Source: Mytilisepta virgata
Lineage: Eukaryota; Mollusca; Bivalvia; Mytilida; Mytilidae
NCBI GenBank assembly: GCA_028015205.1
Contig: CM051517.1
Coordinates: forward strand, 41,489,135 to 41,553,134
Direction of reading: 5' to 3'
DNA length: 64,000 nt
The notes under the pieces were generated by a model. That model made no database searches and was not told where the DNA came from. It worked only from the letters and a program-made list of their open reading frames with translations. Position 1 is the stretch's first letter. The number at the start of each line of letters is the position of its first letter. Positions 34,001-47,600 of the stretch are shown here, piece after piece. The translations under genes and the position numbers were made by a program.

Positions 34001-34669
34001 TCTAATTGTAAAATTTTGAATATACAGTTGCGACTAAAGGAAACAAAAAGTATAATGTACATTTACCGTATTTATTGATATCTTACAAACATTATTTAGA
34101 CATTCCTGAAAAAGCAGTTTACAGTTATGTTGGACATTCAGTAAGTTCTTCAAATGAAGCATAATCCACATAATGTAATGTGAATTTTGCAAAATATAGT
34201 AAACATTACCATTACAACTCGCTGAGGTAGCGTCATAGCATCTCACTTTACTATTTCAAGTTAGAAAAATGTAGATTCAAATTATCGTATTGTAAATGAT
34301 CTTAATCGTTGAAATATTTCAATATTTTTAACAAACACCGAGTAGGCCCTGATATAAAAAGGGCCCTAAAAGAGAGTCTAATTTTGCTTAGTGGAATTAA
34401 ACCTTACTTTTATCTTGAAAGTCTCGCTGTCCGACTTGCACTTTACAATTTCAATTTAAAAAAAAACTTAATAATTCAGGACTATAGATACAACTGGGTC
34501 TTCCTGGAAAAGTCGAAATGCAATCACAACTAATTTTAACAACTTGAGTTTATACACTGTCTATAGCAGAAAAAGAGAAAGCACTAGCCCAGTTCTTTTA
34601 TGTCAGTTTCATAGCCTGTAATAATATAAACCATGACATACTTTATACCACGATTTAAACTTATACATG
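34001..34669. other. Intergenic, no gene seen
   Basis: AT-rich; the short frames (34034-34246, 34309-34533) show no domain features. Confidence 0.4.
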
Positions 34670-35110
34670 ACGAACGGGATGATTTTAACTTTCTAATTGT
34701 GAACTTTCTCTTTCCTAGTAGTAACATGCACCAACCTCTCCAACTTATGGCGTTAAAATTTCACAGTTGATTCGTTACAGTCGTGCACGTTGATTTGTAT
34801 CTCGATTTTCTTGACAAAATGAAACTACTAATAAGTAAACTGCTAAGACAATACTATATTTAAACTTTGTTGATATCATCACGACTTTATTGATCAAGAC
34901 GAAGTTTCTATCTCATAAATGAGAATAATATCTTCAGTTAGATTTCATGTCGTACTGGAAATGATTAACCACCTGACTTGGACACTCTACTGGATTTTCC
35001 TTACTTGCAGTGTGATTGGTCCTTTAACGGAGCAGGGTCTGCTTACTCTCCCAGAGCACCTAATTTCACATTGCAAGTACAATTTAGTTTTTATATGTAA
35101 ACCCTAGATT
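34670..35110 (+). pseudogene. Retrotransposon 3' remnant (copy A)
   Basis: With many stops, the + strand reads RDDFNFLIVNFLF and, further on, LYLDFLDKMKLLISKLLRQ. I recall this pair (RDDFNFPIVNFPF..., then ISQLIRYARAC...LLTRKLLNQGF) as the C-terminal end of reverse-transcriptase proteins of abundant bivalve retrotransposons. It ends with 'tctgcttactctcccagagc', 'acctaatttcac', equivalent to the 'gcttacccttccggagcacc' 3' UTR block. Heavily decayed. A second copy lies 2.45 kb downstream. Confidence 0.6.
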
Positions 35111-37059
35111 CTTATGACGTCAAACGGTCTATTTTATAATTGGCAAGGATCATGGGATGTCAGTGCACAATCCATATATAAATCTTTAAAAAATTTGCAG
35201 TTTATGTCCAGAAAAGACACTATTACATTTATATTTATCAAGAAAGATTTAATGCTTCATATCTATAACAACTTTTCTATAAAAAAAAAATTAAATAGTT
35301 TTCAGCAATATGTCATAATAACAACTGTTTACATGACGAATTATGTCGTCTATTTTAATTTTACATGATCAAAACTGAAACCTCAAGTTAACAAAAATAT
35401 TTTTTGGAGACAATTAATAAAACATTTACAAAAGTGAAACATTCAACATTTTTGGACAGAAAATTATCCGTTTGGCGTTAGAGAAATCTCTGGCTAGTCT
35501 TGTTATGCCATGTGGTTTTTACTCTTTTCGTTTTGTCTTTGATTTGTTTGTTTTCTATGATATCTGTTCTCACGAATCTCTGATTTTTGTCTTTTGGTTT
35601 TATCCAACATATCATTGCATTGGTGTTCTTTTGTCAATAATGGATATTTGGGTATAATTATTGAAATATATGATATGTAAGTATTGTGTGTTGCAAATGT
35701 ATAGACTCTGTGAAAGTATTGACAAAATGCATATACAATCAGAGTAAATTTTGTTCATATAAAAGTGTTTTCGAATGTTGTTAATTAAAATTCCATTTGA
35801 TTCCACAAACCGGCACAGCATGGAACGACCTAATGTGCCGTTCATCAGATATCATTCATTATTGAGAGATGAATCATGGGAATTAATTTAGTTAAATACA
35901 TTCAATTTGACAGTCAACAGAAAGTTCAAATTACCAATAAAATGAACTTATATATTAAGTGAATTGCGTGCGCGTCTCTGAATAAACAAAGTAAACATAA
36001 TCAGTAAAACTTACCTCTCTTACCAAGGAAACTTCAACATTTTCTGGGAGTTAAAATTTTCCTCTTAACAGAATTAAGCACTGTAAAATTCATTAGTAAA
36101 ATAACCATATATAGACAGAAACAGTCTCATTGCTACAAATACTAGCATGCACGTTTGTTGCGTAAAGGACGATGCAAGATAAAACCATTAAATGAAAATA
36201 AAATTCGATATTTTCATTCGGTGAAAGATAGGTTTTTATTTAACGTCGTCAAGGGTACTAACAAAGGACGCTTGTGACGTTGACAGATTCAGGAAGGAAT
36301 CTAAGGAAAATATGACACTTTTGAAGCATTTTTGTCTATTTTATCAATGTAATAAACAGTATAACTAATTCAAGTGTAAATATTTTGGCAAAGTAAGGAT
36401 TGTGTAGGTGTGGTCAAACTGCATATGTGTGCGAAATTTTATTGAGAAATAATTTAACAGTCATGTAATTTTACAATAAAACAAATTCAATCTAAAAGTT
36501 AGACTTTTACTATATCCAATTGAAGTCGGTTACGGCTGTTTTGAATGAACATGCAGACGTGTTTTCACCTAGGCACAGGAATATGGGATAAATCCAAACA
36601 ACCGGGTTGGATACATTGACTCTGTGGAAAGCAAAAAATAAGAAAATTATTTAGCTACATGTACTTTGTTATTTGAAGTTGATCTTGACATAATTTAACC
36701 CCGATGGTATCATCCCAAAGTATTATATCTAATTGTCCCTGTAATAAGAAGATTTTGAGATACTACTGTTCAAATTTTCAATTGTTAAAGTTTTGAATAC
36801 TGTTAAATGTAAGGTTTTAATCCTCCTGTTTTGTTTTACTTCTGTGAATCAAATATATCAATCCGAGTTTATTTATACATGTATATCAATATACATGTAA
36901 GAATATCAACTTTAAAACTTAATATATTGGAAGGTAAAACAAGGGAAAATTCATTTCTTTTAAATCAGAAACAGCAACAGAAACTTTTTTTTACAGAAGT
37001 ATCACTTATAAGGTGATGTTTTGTCACTTAATCATTCTTACTTTAAGGATTACCTACAT
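35111..37059. other. Mostly unassigned; possible retroelement UTR fragment
   Basis: 35465-35660 ('ggcgttagagaaatctctgg', 'tcttttcgttttgtctttg') looks like a decayed copy of the U-rich 3' UTR of the same retroelement class. The rest shows no gene. Confidence 0.35.
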
Positions 37060-37770
37060 CTCATCTATCCCATTGAATTTGGGACAACAGACACACCAAC
37101 TTAATAATGGGCGATTGAAATCAAAACTTTATTACAAACGTGATGATTTTAATTTTCCGATTGTGAACTTCCCCTTTCTTAGAAGTAACAATCCAAGGTC
37201 TCAAGCCTGTGGAGTTTGAATTTCACAGTTGATTGGTTTCTGCCGCGCATTTGATTTATACGGCGACTTTCTCAGCACGGTAAGATTGCTGTCACATAAA
37301 CTTCTAAGAAAGGTTATGTTCATTCTCTGTTCATTTCATCATTCCAAAAGTTTTACTGTCGTCATCACGACTTGATTGGCCGATACGAAGTTTCTATGAG
37401 ACTAGATATCTTCATTTAGATTTCACGTCCTTCTGGAATTACCACCTCACCAGACTTGACACCTTACCAGAAATGACACTTCAATGGCAATATGACAGGA
37501 GCTGTTAACGGTGATGGACATGCTTACCCTTTCGGAGCACCTGATTTCACTCCCGGTTTTTAATGGGAGTTCACATTGCTAGTGCTTTAGTTTCTGTGCT
37601 GTCTTGTTCTAATTTTGTTTAGTTTATTATACGTTAGTTATACACGTATACTTGTGGTGTTTGTTCCATTCTCCTGACTTTGTCTTTTCTTTTGACTTCA
37701 AATTTGTGAACTGTTTTTGTCGCTTTGGTATTCTTTTGCCGATATTATTAAAAAAAAATTCAGAATATAT
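37060..37770 (+). pseudogene. Retrotransposon 3' remnant (copy B) with 3' UTR
   Basis: Codes RDDFNFPIVNFPFLRSNNPR, then after an in-frame stop ISQLIG.C and LYGDFLSA.LLSHKLL, the conserved retrotransposon C-terminus. This is followed by 'gcttaccctttcggagcacc' and a T-rich tract ending 'gctttggtattcttttgcc'. About 410 bp align with copy A at 34670. Non-functional: several stops and frameshifts. Confidence 0.68.
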
Positions 37771-38600
37771 AGTCGCATTAATTGATAATTATAAAAAGAT
37801 CATTTTCAAATGCACTATTAAATATATAAAAGAACACATACATTTTTTAAAGGAAATTTTTTGGGTTAAAATTGAAATAACGTGTCTATCGTTTTTCGTG
37901 TCGTATTTGTCAGTCAAACTGGGATTTACAAGTATTAAATTTACAGTGGTTCCATACCAACGTCAAAGGAGTATATATACAGTAAACATTTCAGAATAAA
38001 TGATTCTAATGAGTGGCGTGACTTTCTTTTTAACCGAATGAAATTAATGTTGCATGAATTTCTTGTCGACAATTAACATACCAGCGTTTCCGTTGTATGC
38101 TTTCTACATTTCACAAAATTTGTTGGTCAGATTTTCACGAATATTCTTCCTTGGCGTTTATTACCATTCCATAAATTTCAAGGATATCGACAAGGTTTCT
38201 TCTGTTGTATTTCTTATTTTATTAGATGCAAAATTACAACAGATTAACTGTTTACATAACTTGTTACATTAATTGTACAAAATGTCCTGTGTTTATATCG
38301 GAGCGAAAAATACATTTACAGCTAATGTCACCTTAAGGTCTTGGTACACTTCCTCTAATATCACTTTAAAGTTATAGTGCGAATTCAACTTGTACGTGGT
38401 TTAGTATTGTCTATCTTTGTCTCTCTTGTTATTAGATTTCATATAGATGTCACGCACAGTATTTGGTACGAAAACTAGCCGATAATATTAAATGTAACCA
38501 AAACCATATCCGGGTTTAAGAAAATAAAGTTCATTTGTCATAGCATAAAGGTCACAGCAGCAGTTTTAGAAAGAATCGGTACAAATAAAAAGTATCACAA
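37771..38600. other. Intergenic, no gene seen
   Basis: Frames 37652-37999 and 38054-38272 are T/A-rich and lack motifs. Confidence 0.35.
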
Positions 38601-38617
38601 AATACCGAAATAAATTT

Positions 38618-38658
38618 GATGCACTGTATGGCCATTTCGTTGACTGACAACTCATCAG
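38618..38658 (-). ncRNA. Hammerhead-ribozyme-like core (copy 2)
   Basis: On the minus strand: CUGAUGA (38658-38652), stem II GUUG/CAAC with a 5 nt loop, GAAA (38638-38635), stem III starting A-U, U-A, G-C, and cleavage triplet AUC with C at 38618. Both copies are preceded by 'cttgag(a/c)ac' and followed by 'aaa(a)tt', so they are homologous. Stem II differs from copy 1 by a paired C-G to U-A change. Stem I is not evident. Confidence 0.58.
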
Positions 38659-38872
38659 CAGTGCTCAAGATCAAAATATTGGGAAACCGGTTAAAGGTAT
38701 AATGATGAATTAATAAGCACAACTATCAAAAATCAAAACAATTAAAACAAACAGGTATCCAAACTGAGCTAGTTTAGTTTCTCAATAAAAGCAAAAACTA
38801 GAAACAATTTGTTCATCTGATGGGGTAATATTACTCGACTTACGTAAAAGTGACAGTAAAATTGACAGTCAA

Positions 38873-39232
38873 GGCCACACCAAATTTATTTTTAGTTCTT
38901 TGGATTTTTTATTGCAAAAATAGGTGCGATCGAACGAAATTTTAGTTTCTTTTTTTCAAGAGGACTAATTATTTTCAGGCGTAGATCAAACTTAAGTGCG
39001 GCAAAACATTTTTTGGCTAAAATATTGCAAAAGTGGAAAAAAATCCATATTTTTACCAAATTTTAGGAGCGCGCGAACACGTTTTATTTTAAATTTATTT
39101 TAAAATGAAGAATTTGGGGCGAATTTTCAGCAGTTTTGCAAAATGAATCGGAAAAAAAATTCTTAGAATTTACGAAGTCCGAAAATCGGAGCGGCGAAAT
39201 CCAAAGAACTAAAAATCGATTTGATGTGGCCT
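38873..39232. mobile_element. 360 bp MITE with about 38 bp TIRs
   Basis: Left 'ggccacaccaaatttatttt', 'tagttctttggattt'; right, reversed, 'ggccacatcaaatcgatttt', 'tagttctttggattt'. Internal G/C contrast ('aaatttgaacgcgcc'-like, 'gcgcgcgaacacg') without a coding frame. A half copy occurs at 28935-29058. Confidence 0.85.
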
Positions 39233-42200
39233 AAGGAAACTGAACCCAGTGATACATTACAATATGAGCAGCATACGGTTTCATTTGATTCCATTTTAAA
39301 TGAAAAGATATACGTTCAAACTTTGTAGTCTAGTTATAATGTGAAAAATAAAGGAGTTGCGTCACTTGCTATTCATTACCATTGTTGACTTAACTTCAAA
39401 CAATAAAATTTGTTCTAAAATTTGAACAATTATTTGACATAAAGGGATATACGTGCGTCAACTTTTTTCAATTACACAGCACATGTAATTACAATAACTG
39501 CATGACTGATATTAGAAAACATGTTTTTGTTTAAATCGAAAATTTATTTTCCTGGCGTTAATTATTCAGTTTGGATATGTTTAAATCAATACATTTCCAT
39601 GGAAAGTTAATCTATTTCTGTTTGATTGAATTTCTATAAAACGTTAATGCAGGTGAGAAATTACCTGCTGTAATTACAATATATAACTCCTATGCTCTGA
39701 AAGAGAACGTACAGACTATGTAGATGATTTTGTATTCAGATAATGTTGAGGTTGTAAGGTTGTTGGGATTTTAGTACATACTTTAAATTACAGGAAAACC
39801 TTTCGTTGAAAGGAAGAAAAGAACTAAATGTTACGAAATGTTTCCAACATTGTCATTTTTTTTATTTTCACTGATCTTTCTATATAATATTCAGCTCCTG
39901 AAAGGAAAATAGAAATAAGATAAAGAAAAAAAAAAACAACACAATAACTATTCTTATTTAAGTAATGTTTGTTATCAAGTATTGTATCATAAACCGTATA
40001 CACGTGTAACATTTTCAATTTTGTAAATTAAAAATTTCAAAATGAATTTATATTACAATAATATGCATATATAGATTTATTTTAAATTTCTAATTTAAAA
40101 AATGGAAAATTTTACAAGTGTACACATATAATGCTTAAATGGTATTGTATCTTATTTATGTTAAAAGTTCTGATTCGAAAAAAATATTTCCGGATTCTTT
40201 TCTGATGGAAACTAATTTTAAACAGTTTAAAATATACGAAAGCACGAAAGTCGAAATTCAAGATTTAATATAAGCAATTCGGTATCCGACATTCGAAATT
40301 TCGAAAGTATGGATTGATCAATCGAGATTTCGAAATGGTAAATACAACATTCTAAAATTTATTTTATATATCGGAAAAAATAAGATTTCTAGTCCAAGAT
40401 TCCTCTGAAGTAAATAGGACTGATTTATAATTGGGTGGGACCGTGGGACGCGCTCTCCATATGTAATATTGGGAAATATTGAAAATAACATTTGTAAAAG
40501 TTTTTCTAAATTAATATCGGTAAAGAAAGCCCCGTATGTTCCACCTTGTAACCGTTTGAAGGATTATCTCCGAAATTATTTTCGTCAACTTTAGATTGCC
40601 GTTATTGACCAGTGAAAAATGAACATGTATTTGTCATCTGTATATTTTTGTACCAAGCAATTCTAAAATTAAATTTTTAATAATTAGGAGACACTAAACT
40701 TTTTGGAAAAAAAAAATTTCTTGTAGAAATGAAGCATACACAGTTATACTATGTTACAAAATAAATGCATTCGTCAGAAAACACTGATGAAGGCATATTC
40801 TGAACAGAATCGCCAAAATTCCTACATATATATATATATATAGTGCGCTCTGACGTCCAATGGCACTAGCCGATTCTAAAATCGGATGTTTTTTACTGGC
40901 TGTTATTTTTTACTTTAAGCTAATTATCCCAAAATCAGTAGTATCCTTACAAAAATCCAGAAGGATCGTGTGAGATTCAAAATTCGAGTTTCAATATCGC
41001 AGAGTAAAAGTCATTTATTATAAAATACGATGAATTGAAATTTTGAACGAAAGTCTATTCATTTACTGTTAAAATCCAGTTAAACTCAAGTATCTGTACA
41101 GTTTAATTAACTAGTGACTGGTATCTATAACTCAAAAGTTGCAAACATACTGCTTTCTGCTAATTTCACCTCGTTATAGTGTTTGGTATTTTTTCCATGG
41201 TAAATTTTATACCGAAATGTTAATTGTAAATACATGTATATAGGTAAATTATGTACACGTAATTTACAGGTAAATATGGCGCAGATGAATTTCATTTATT
41301 GGTGTAATTAAAATTATGAAAACTATAGACAGTGGCGCAATTGAATCATTTTGAATATACTAATTGGTGCAAATTGATTCCGGCCATTAAATATTTGAAA
41401 ATATCAAATTTCATGGAAATGGGAAAAAAAATTGCAGAGATGAAATGCCATGTGACGGAAATTAAATTCACGGAAAATTCCACATGTTTCATCTTCGCGA
41501 ACCTTGTATTATATAAAAATTATGTAATTGCCCCAATATAAGAGAAGAAAATTAACAGTTCTAGACCATTCACCATAACGGATTATATTCTTATATCGAC
41601 AGACTTTTAATTATAAAATTACATCTCAGTAAACATTCTAATATCTTTCTAATCAATATATTTAACATATAACATATTTTTTCTGAAAGAATTTTTGAGA
41701 CACTTAATTACTCTGTGATCAATAATTTCTCGTTTGGCTGCATTTTGTGCAAAGGAATTTCTTTTTGTCAATTTTACTAAGGATATGAACGCAAGAAGGT
41801 GATATTTGAGTCTATGAAACCGTAGAATTTATATTTCACTATTTTCTGCATCAAAGAATATCTAAGAATACGTTAATATCAATGTATCGACTTCATTACT
41901 GTAAGCACCTTGCATATATAATGGCACTCCTCACATTTTGCAAATAAAAAATAAAGAATAAACCAGAAAGTCATAAAGATAGATATTTTAACTTTAATTC
42001 TTTTTATACAATATTTAGTATTCTTTGTAAAAAACTTTTATTTATGGTAAATCTCTAATTTCATTCTTTTTTTTTCGCTAAAAAGACCATTTCACTAGAC
42101 CTTTTGTAAAATATTCCCAAATACATAGACATTGTTCTCTGATAAATAATTGATGGGGAAAAAAAGATGATCTAATTAGAAGATTATTAAAATATTGACC

Positions 42201-44226
42201 AAATAAGGAATGTTGATTATCATTTGGTAATTTTAGATGCACGTAGAAAAAAATCCTCTTCTGATGTTCTCATTAAATTTTAATATAATTAGCTAAAAAT
42301 TACGGAGCTTTGTTTGCAAAATAAAAAAAGCTGTAGTCCATGTGCTCATTACGGAGATCAATTCAAATTTTAGGACGCTATAAGGATTAGGGATTTTTCT
42401 TGAGATTTACTATGACTATGTGTATCTCTTGGAGACGGCATTATCTCCCCCAGGAAAAGCGCATCTCAAAGTTAACAAATCTTGAAATTCGATTACGCAA
42501 AATGTACAACGAGTGACGAACAGCACATGAATCGACGAATAACACATCAGGAGTTGTAATTTTTTCATTCGATTTTCAAAATTAGTTATACATAAATAAC
42601 AAGGACATTTATAAACAACCCAATATTCACGAGTTGTAAATTTTTATTATTCGAATTTCAATACAAATTCTGCTTATAAATATGAAAAAAAATAAATAAG
42701 AAAATGTGAGGTTTTATATACATGTATTTCTTTGATTACACGAGTTCAAGAACGGCTTTTATTTCGGATGTGAAATATAAGATTTTCGTTTGCTCTCAAT
42801 GTAATAATCTAAATAGATATTAAAAAGTATATTAATAAAATAAAAACTTCTTTGACTTTTATTACGTTCGAACTACGTTGTTAATTTCGATCTGTACTGG
42901 AAATGTATACTTTTCATCGAAAATTTCTTTCCTTGTTTTTACCAACCTTGTGTAGAGAATGTTCCTTTTGTAATTATGAATTATTATTTTTGTACAATAT
43001 TAAATTAAGTAGTTTGTAGAAGTGTAATGTTAAATTTATACCTTGATGAACAGAATAGAACTACAGGAGGAGTATTAAAGAATATTAAAACTTCAAAATT
43101 CCTGGGTGTCTTCTCGAGGAAAAAACTTGAAACAAATACATGTTAGCAGGCGTAAAACATTTCACACTTTTTAATTATAGAAAAAATAGTAATATTTTAA
43201 TTGTGAATTGCCTACATGTAAATCCAACATTTGATTGCCTGATTGATATATGTCTTTGTATGAAAGGTAAATGTATGTATAGTTACCTTTCCTATATTTA
43301 GTTCCAGATATCTATCACACCTTACAAGCGACCTTAATCATTTTGATTGAAACCCGACGGACACGAACAAACGCTGCTGTTGTCATATTTTACTTCTTGA
43401 ATGAAATAGCTTGTTGACCAATAATCTCTACTAAAGTTGTCATTCTATCACCAGCCTATGTTAATCCCAAATAGTTTAAATCTACTGACGATATAATCCC
43501 AACATATCTTCTAGGGGCTGCTTTCGATCGTAAAGGTTATATATATTTTAATGCCTTTACGCAATTTTTCTGAATATAAAATGACCGATAAAAAAAAATG
43601 CCCTTTATAAATTTCTAGGCCAGTTTACTGATTGGACCTTATCTTGGTACTTATAGACACTTAACGCTAGAGATCAGAACAGCAAGCTATAACCAGTTGG
43701 TACATAGAAACATTACAAGATCGATGTTTTCTATTGTTTCAATATAAAAAGGATTCAAATAGTTTAAAAGTAGAATTTCATAAAAAGTGTCATTTAAATA
43801 TTAAAGTTGAGAAATGCAATTAGTTTTAGTCGATGAAGCTATAGGATTTTACCATAGAATGCTTCCATTACCATGGTACCAAAGTCTATTGATTTAACAG
43901 GTGAATAGAGCTTCATGCGACATTGGCAGAATTTGTATTTATATTATTATTGTAGTCTTGCTGCGACAATGGATTTTAATGCTTAGAATCGATAGAGTCC
44001 TGAATAATTAATGTTTGTAAGTAAAAGATGATAGCGAACGTACATTGATCAGTTTTCCTGTAATTTCTATCGTTTCAGGTGGCAGGAGTGGAATTATTTT
44101 TAAAACTTTTTGAAAGAATCTTAAAAATTTGAACCATATACCATGTAATTAATTAAGCCACTAATATCTGTACATGACCAACAGAAACTCTTAATTGAAA
44201 CAAGTTACTCGTTAATATCAGAAACA
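39233..44226. other. 5' region of the potassium channel gene, no other gene seen
   Basis: Five kilobases of AT-rich DNA with simple repeats ((TA)n at about 40828-40842). The segment 42490-42600 has weak inverted structure. A possible 3' splice site 'atcgtttcag' at about 44070-44079 lies 147 bp before the start codon, so the 5' UTR may be spliced. No convincing TATA box could be assigned. Confidence 0.4.
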
Positions 44227-44641
44227 ATGGGTTCAAAACAAAAGGATACTTGTTGTCGAAAGTTTATGAAATTTTTATTTTCTCATGTTGGACTCTGTTT
44301 TATGGTTGTATTGTACTGTGTGGCTGGAGGATTTATTTTCAATCATTTGGAGAAAAACAACGAAGAACAAATATGTTACGATTCACGAGATGAATACCAT
44401 GATATGGAAGAGAGAACATTGAATAATACAATAAAAGTCATAAAAGAGCAGGAAGGCAGTGGTCAAACAGACGTTCTTGTTATACAGCTACAGAGTATCT
44501 TGGCGACTTTTCGTGATAACAGTATAGCTATTGGTTATGATGGTACGAATTGCTCCGCTTATGGGGAACCAGAAGGTCCGAAGTACAAGTGGAGCTGGTC
44601 TGGTGCCTTGTTCTTTTCTGTTACCGTAATTTCTACAATTG
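44227..44641 (+). CDS. K2P exon 1: N-terminus to first selectivity filter
   Basis: Codes residues 1-138 and the first base of Gly139. Donor 'ACAATTG|gtaagt'. The frame continues into the intron for 22 codons only by chance. Phase 1. Confidence 0.93.
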
Positions 44642-47600
44642 GTAAGTTAGTAAAACTAATAGAATACCAAATTCATAGGTTCAGAGTAGTTTTTGAAATA
44701 GAAATTTAAATCATACCCCCATAAGGATCTAAAAGAAATCTAAACCAAAGAAAGCACTTAAGTTATTTGCATGGTGTCTTATGAACAGATATATAATGGC
44801 TGGGAGGGGGTATATGCAAAAAATACCAGTCGAGAGACGGCAAAATTTGCCGAGTCGTAAATAATGACGATATACCAATATCCTTTTAGTTTTCTCATTC
44901 TATTATACCTGTAAATCTGTGTAATGCTCCATGGAAAGGGTATATGTCAGTCATGTTTAAAATGGGTTTAGCTGTTGGAGACAATATATACATGTCATAT
45001 ACAGCCATCAGTGGAAGAATTTCCGCTTTCAATTTAAGAATGAATCCCCCAATTCACTTGGGGTTAATAGGGGAAAAATCGTTTCATTTAGCACTCTGAC
45101 CTGAAATATATATATGTCATAGTTATACAGGCAATATCTGTAAGAAATACTATAATTTTGTACTATGACCTCAGTTAGGAAAGATTCTACAAGTGGTAAA
45201 AAAACTCAAGTGACAGTATTCATTCGACAATACAATGTGTACAAACACAAAGATATAGGTTCTTGAGTGAGAACAGAAAAATCTTATCCAAAGCAATGTA
45301 AAGCAATTAACGAAAAGTGGACTTTCGTTTTTAGTTTTCTGTATCGTATTTTCCGTTGTTTGTTTATTTGTTATCTACATAACTTTGTTAGTAAACATTT
45401 ATATTACATGTGCATAAATTTATCTTTGATCTCACAAGAGTTTCAATATCATTTAGTTTATTTCGTTCTGTTTAATGTGATGATTTAATAAGGACGTTAT
45501 GGAAGAAAGTTATTACATAAAGTCAATACTGTATCCCAATCAGATTTAATTTGTGTAGGAGTTTACCAATTTATCAAAAATTAAAACTTGTTAAAGGAAA
45601 GAAGTCGATATCAAGTTTTATCATATGTTTAGTACTAAATATGGGTTTTCTGTATATATGATACTGATTAAAGCACATAGTCCGTGATGATATCATATCA
45701 TCACTGCTAGATCCCGTATCAATACCCTACGAAAATCCCGTATCGCACCCCTAGGTGATAGAAGAATTACGTTATCTGACAAAACATCCAATATGGCAGA
45801 CGAAGACGCGTCCGTAGCGAATTAAGGTGGCACGGCACTTTAACAATGCGCATATTTTAACGCATGTTTCCAACGCAGAGCGCGTGCATTTGAACTCAGA
45901 AACAATGGCTGCCAGGGGTCGTCTCAAAATTTGCACAAAATTCAAAGAAAAGTTATCGAAACGAATATCAAAAACAAAATTCAAATTGTCAGAAAAACTG
46001 TTGGCACGAGAATTATAGATGTAGATTTATTTTTGTCAAAGTCGTGGTGTTGTTTTTGTGGAGAGCCGGTCTTTTTACAAAATATTGTCGGGGAAACACA
46101 ACACGGTGCTGCTTCGGAAATGTAAAAATAGGTCAATCAATTTTTCCCAAATTAAGTTTAGAAGGGGGGGGGGGGGGGGGGTCAGTGAAAAAGCTGTGAA
46201 TTAAGTTTTTTATCCTACATTGAACTTTTGATCTCGTCCCTTAACCGGTAGACCTTCCGATTTTTTTATGTCCATTGTACGTCGTCCCGTCAAGATTTTT
46301 TATTTTGAACACGACCCGTTTGTTTTGGTTCGTCATTTACCGTAAAAGTTCCAAAACAATAATCTTACTGTTAGTTTAGTCTAGTTTTAGTTTGGGGTAT
46401 ATAACTGTTTCAGCATTCATTTCATTTTGAAAAAAAATTGGGGGCTCCAAGGAGTTCCAAATGCTTACCAGTAAAATATATACAAGGGTCTAGTTTTAAT
46501 CATATTTATTTCATAGACTCGAGAAATGTGACAAATGTTAACCATTTCCAACTTTCAAATTAAAATACTGTGAAAAAAAATATCATACATTTTCAAGGGG
46601 CATTCATTGCCTCATGAATATACTGTAAACAGTGACGGATCGGGGGGATTCCGGGGGTTGGAACCCCCCTTTTTTTGTTTGATAACTAATGCTTTTGTAT
46701 GGAGACATATGGTTGGAACACTCCCGTTTTAAAAATGGCTTGATCCCGCCTGGTAAAAATGAATTCCCCACAAAGAGCGATTATAAATTTCATCAGCTTG
46801 TGCTTTAATAATTGTAACAACGTCCTCCAAAATTACACTTCAATCCACAATTATCAATCAACACCAGCTTGGGAATTTTCTTTTCTGAACGACGTTATAT
46901 ATAGTACTTACTAGTCAAATCATAGTCCTGTAGCTTTTCTTATGTATTTTCACAATTGTTAAAAAATGCATTTTATTTACAAACAAGAGGCTGTCGAATG
47001 ACAGCAAACCGGATTTTCCTGCATGGAAATGATGTTTGCAAATCTGGATTCCCAAACAGGATGAAGTAAAGAAATATAAATGAATTTTTGTAGGGTTTTG
47101 TAGGGTTCAAAAATGGAAAGGCAAAAATCAATCTTGACCTCCCATTTATAGTAAGTGACAAATATTAGAATTTTTGAGAGTATATAAGTACACACACATT
47201 TGTTAAGCAGGGGTTGGTAGGCAGAAATCATGAAGTCAATAATGAAAGAAATACGCCAATGAGATTATAACCTTATTTTATATGAATCCAAAGAATCTTG
47301 TGCTGAATATCTCATTTTCTGCTGTATGAAAGGCCACAAATATGCCACAAGAAAAGTAATAACTTGACAACAACAAATGACCTTTGCATGGAAACGACGA
47401 CTTGAACTGCCTTTTTTCAATTTTTTAGAACCATAACTCCTGAACGGTGAAAGTGAAAATCGTCAATATCGGAACGGTGAAAGTGGAAATCGTCAATATC
47501 TAACTTGACCTCCATTTTGTCATCAGTAACAACATATTAAAATTTGAAAAGCTTTGGTTGAACAGTTCATAAGTTATCACACGGACACCACTGGGAAAGC

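Noticed and set aside
45826..46130. Zinc-finger-like gene fragment (CCFCGEPV)
   Set aside because: Only one short cysteine cluster, no further family features, and its start matches a dispersed repeat; kept only as a low-confidence region.
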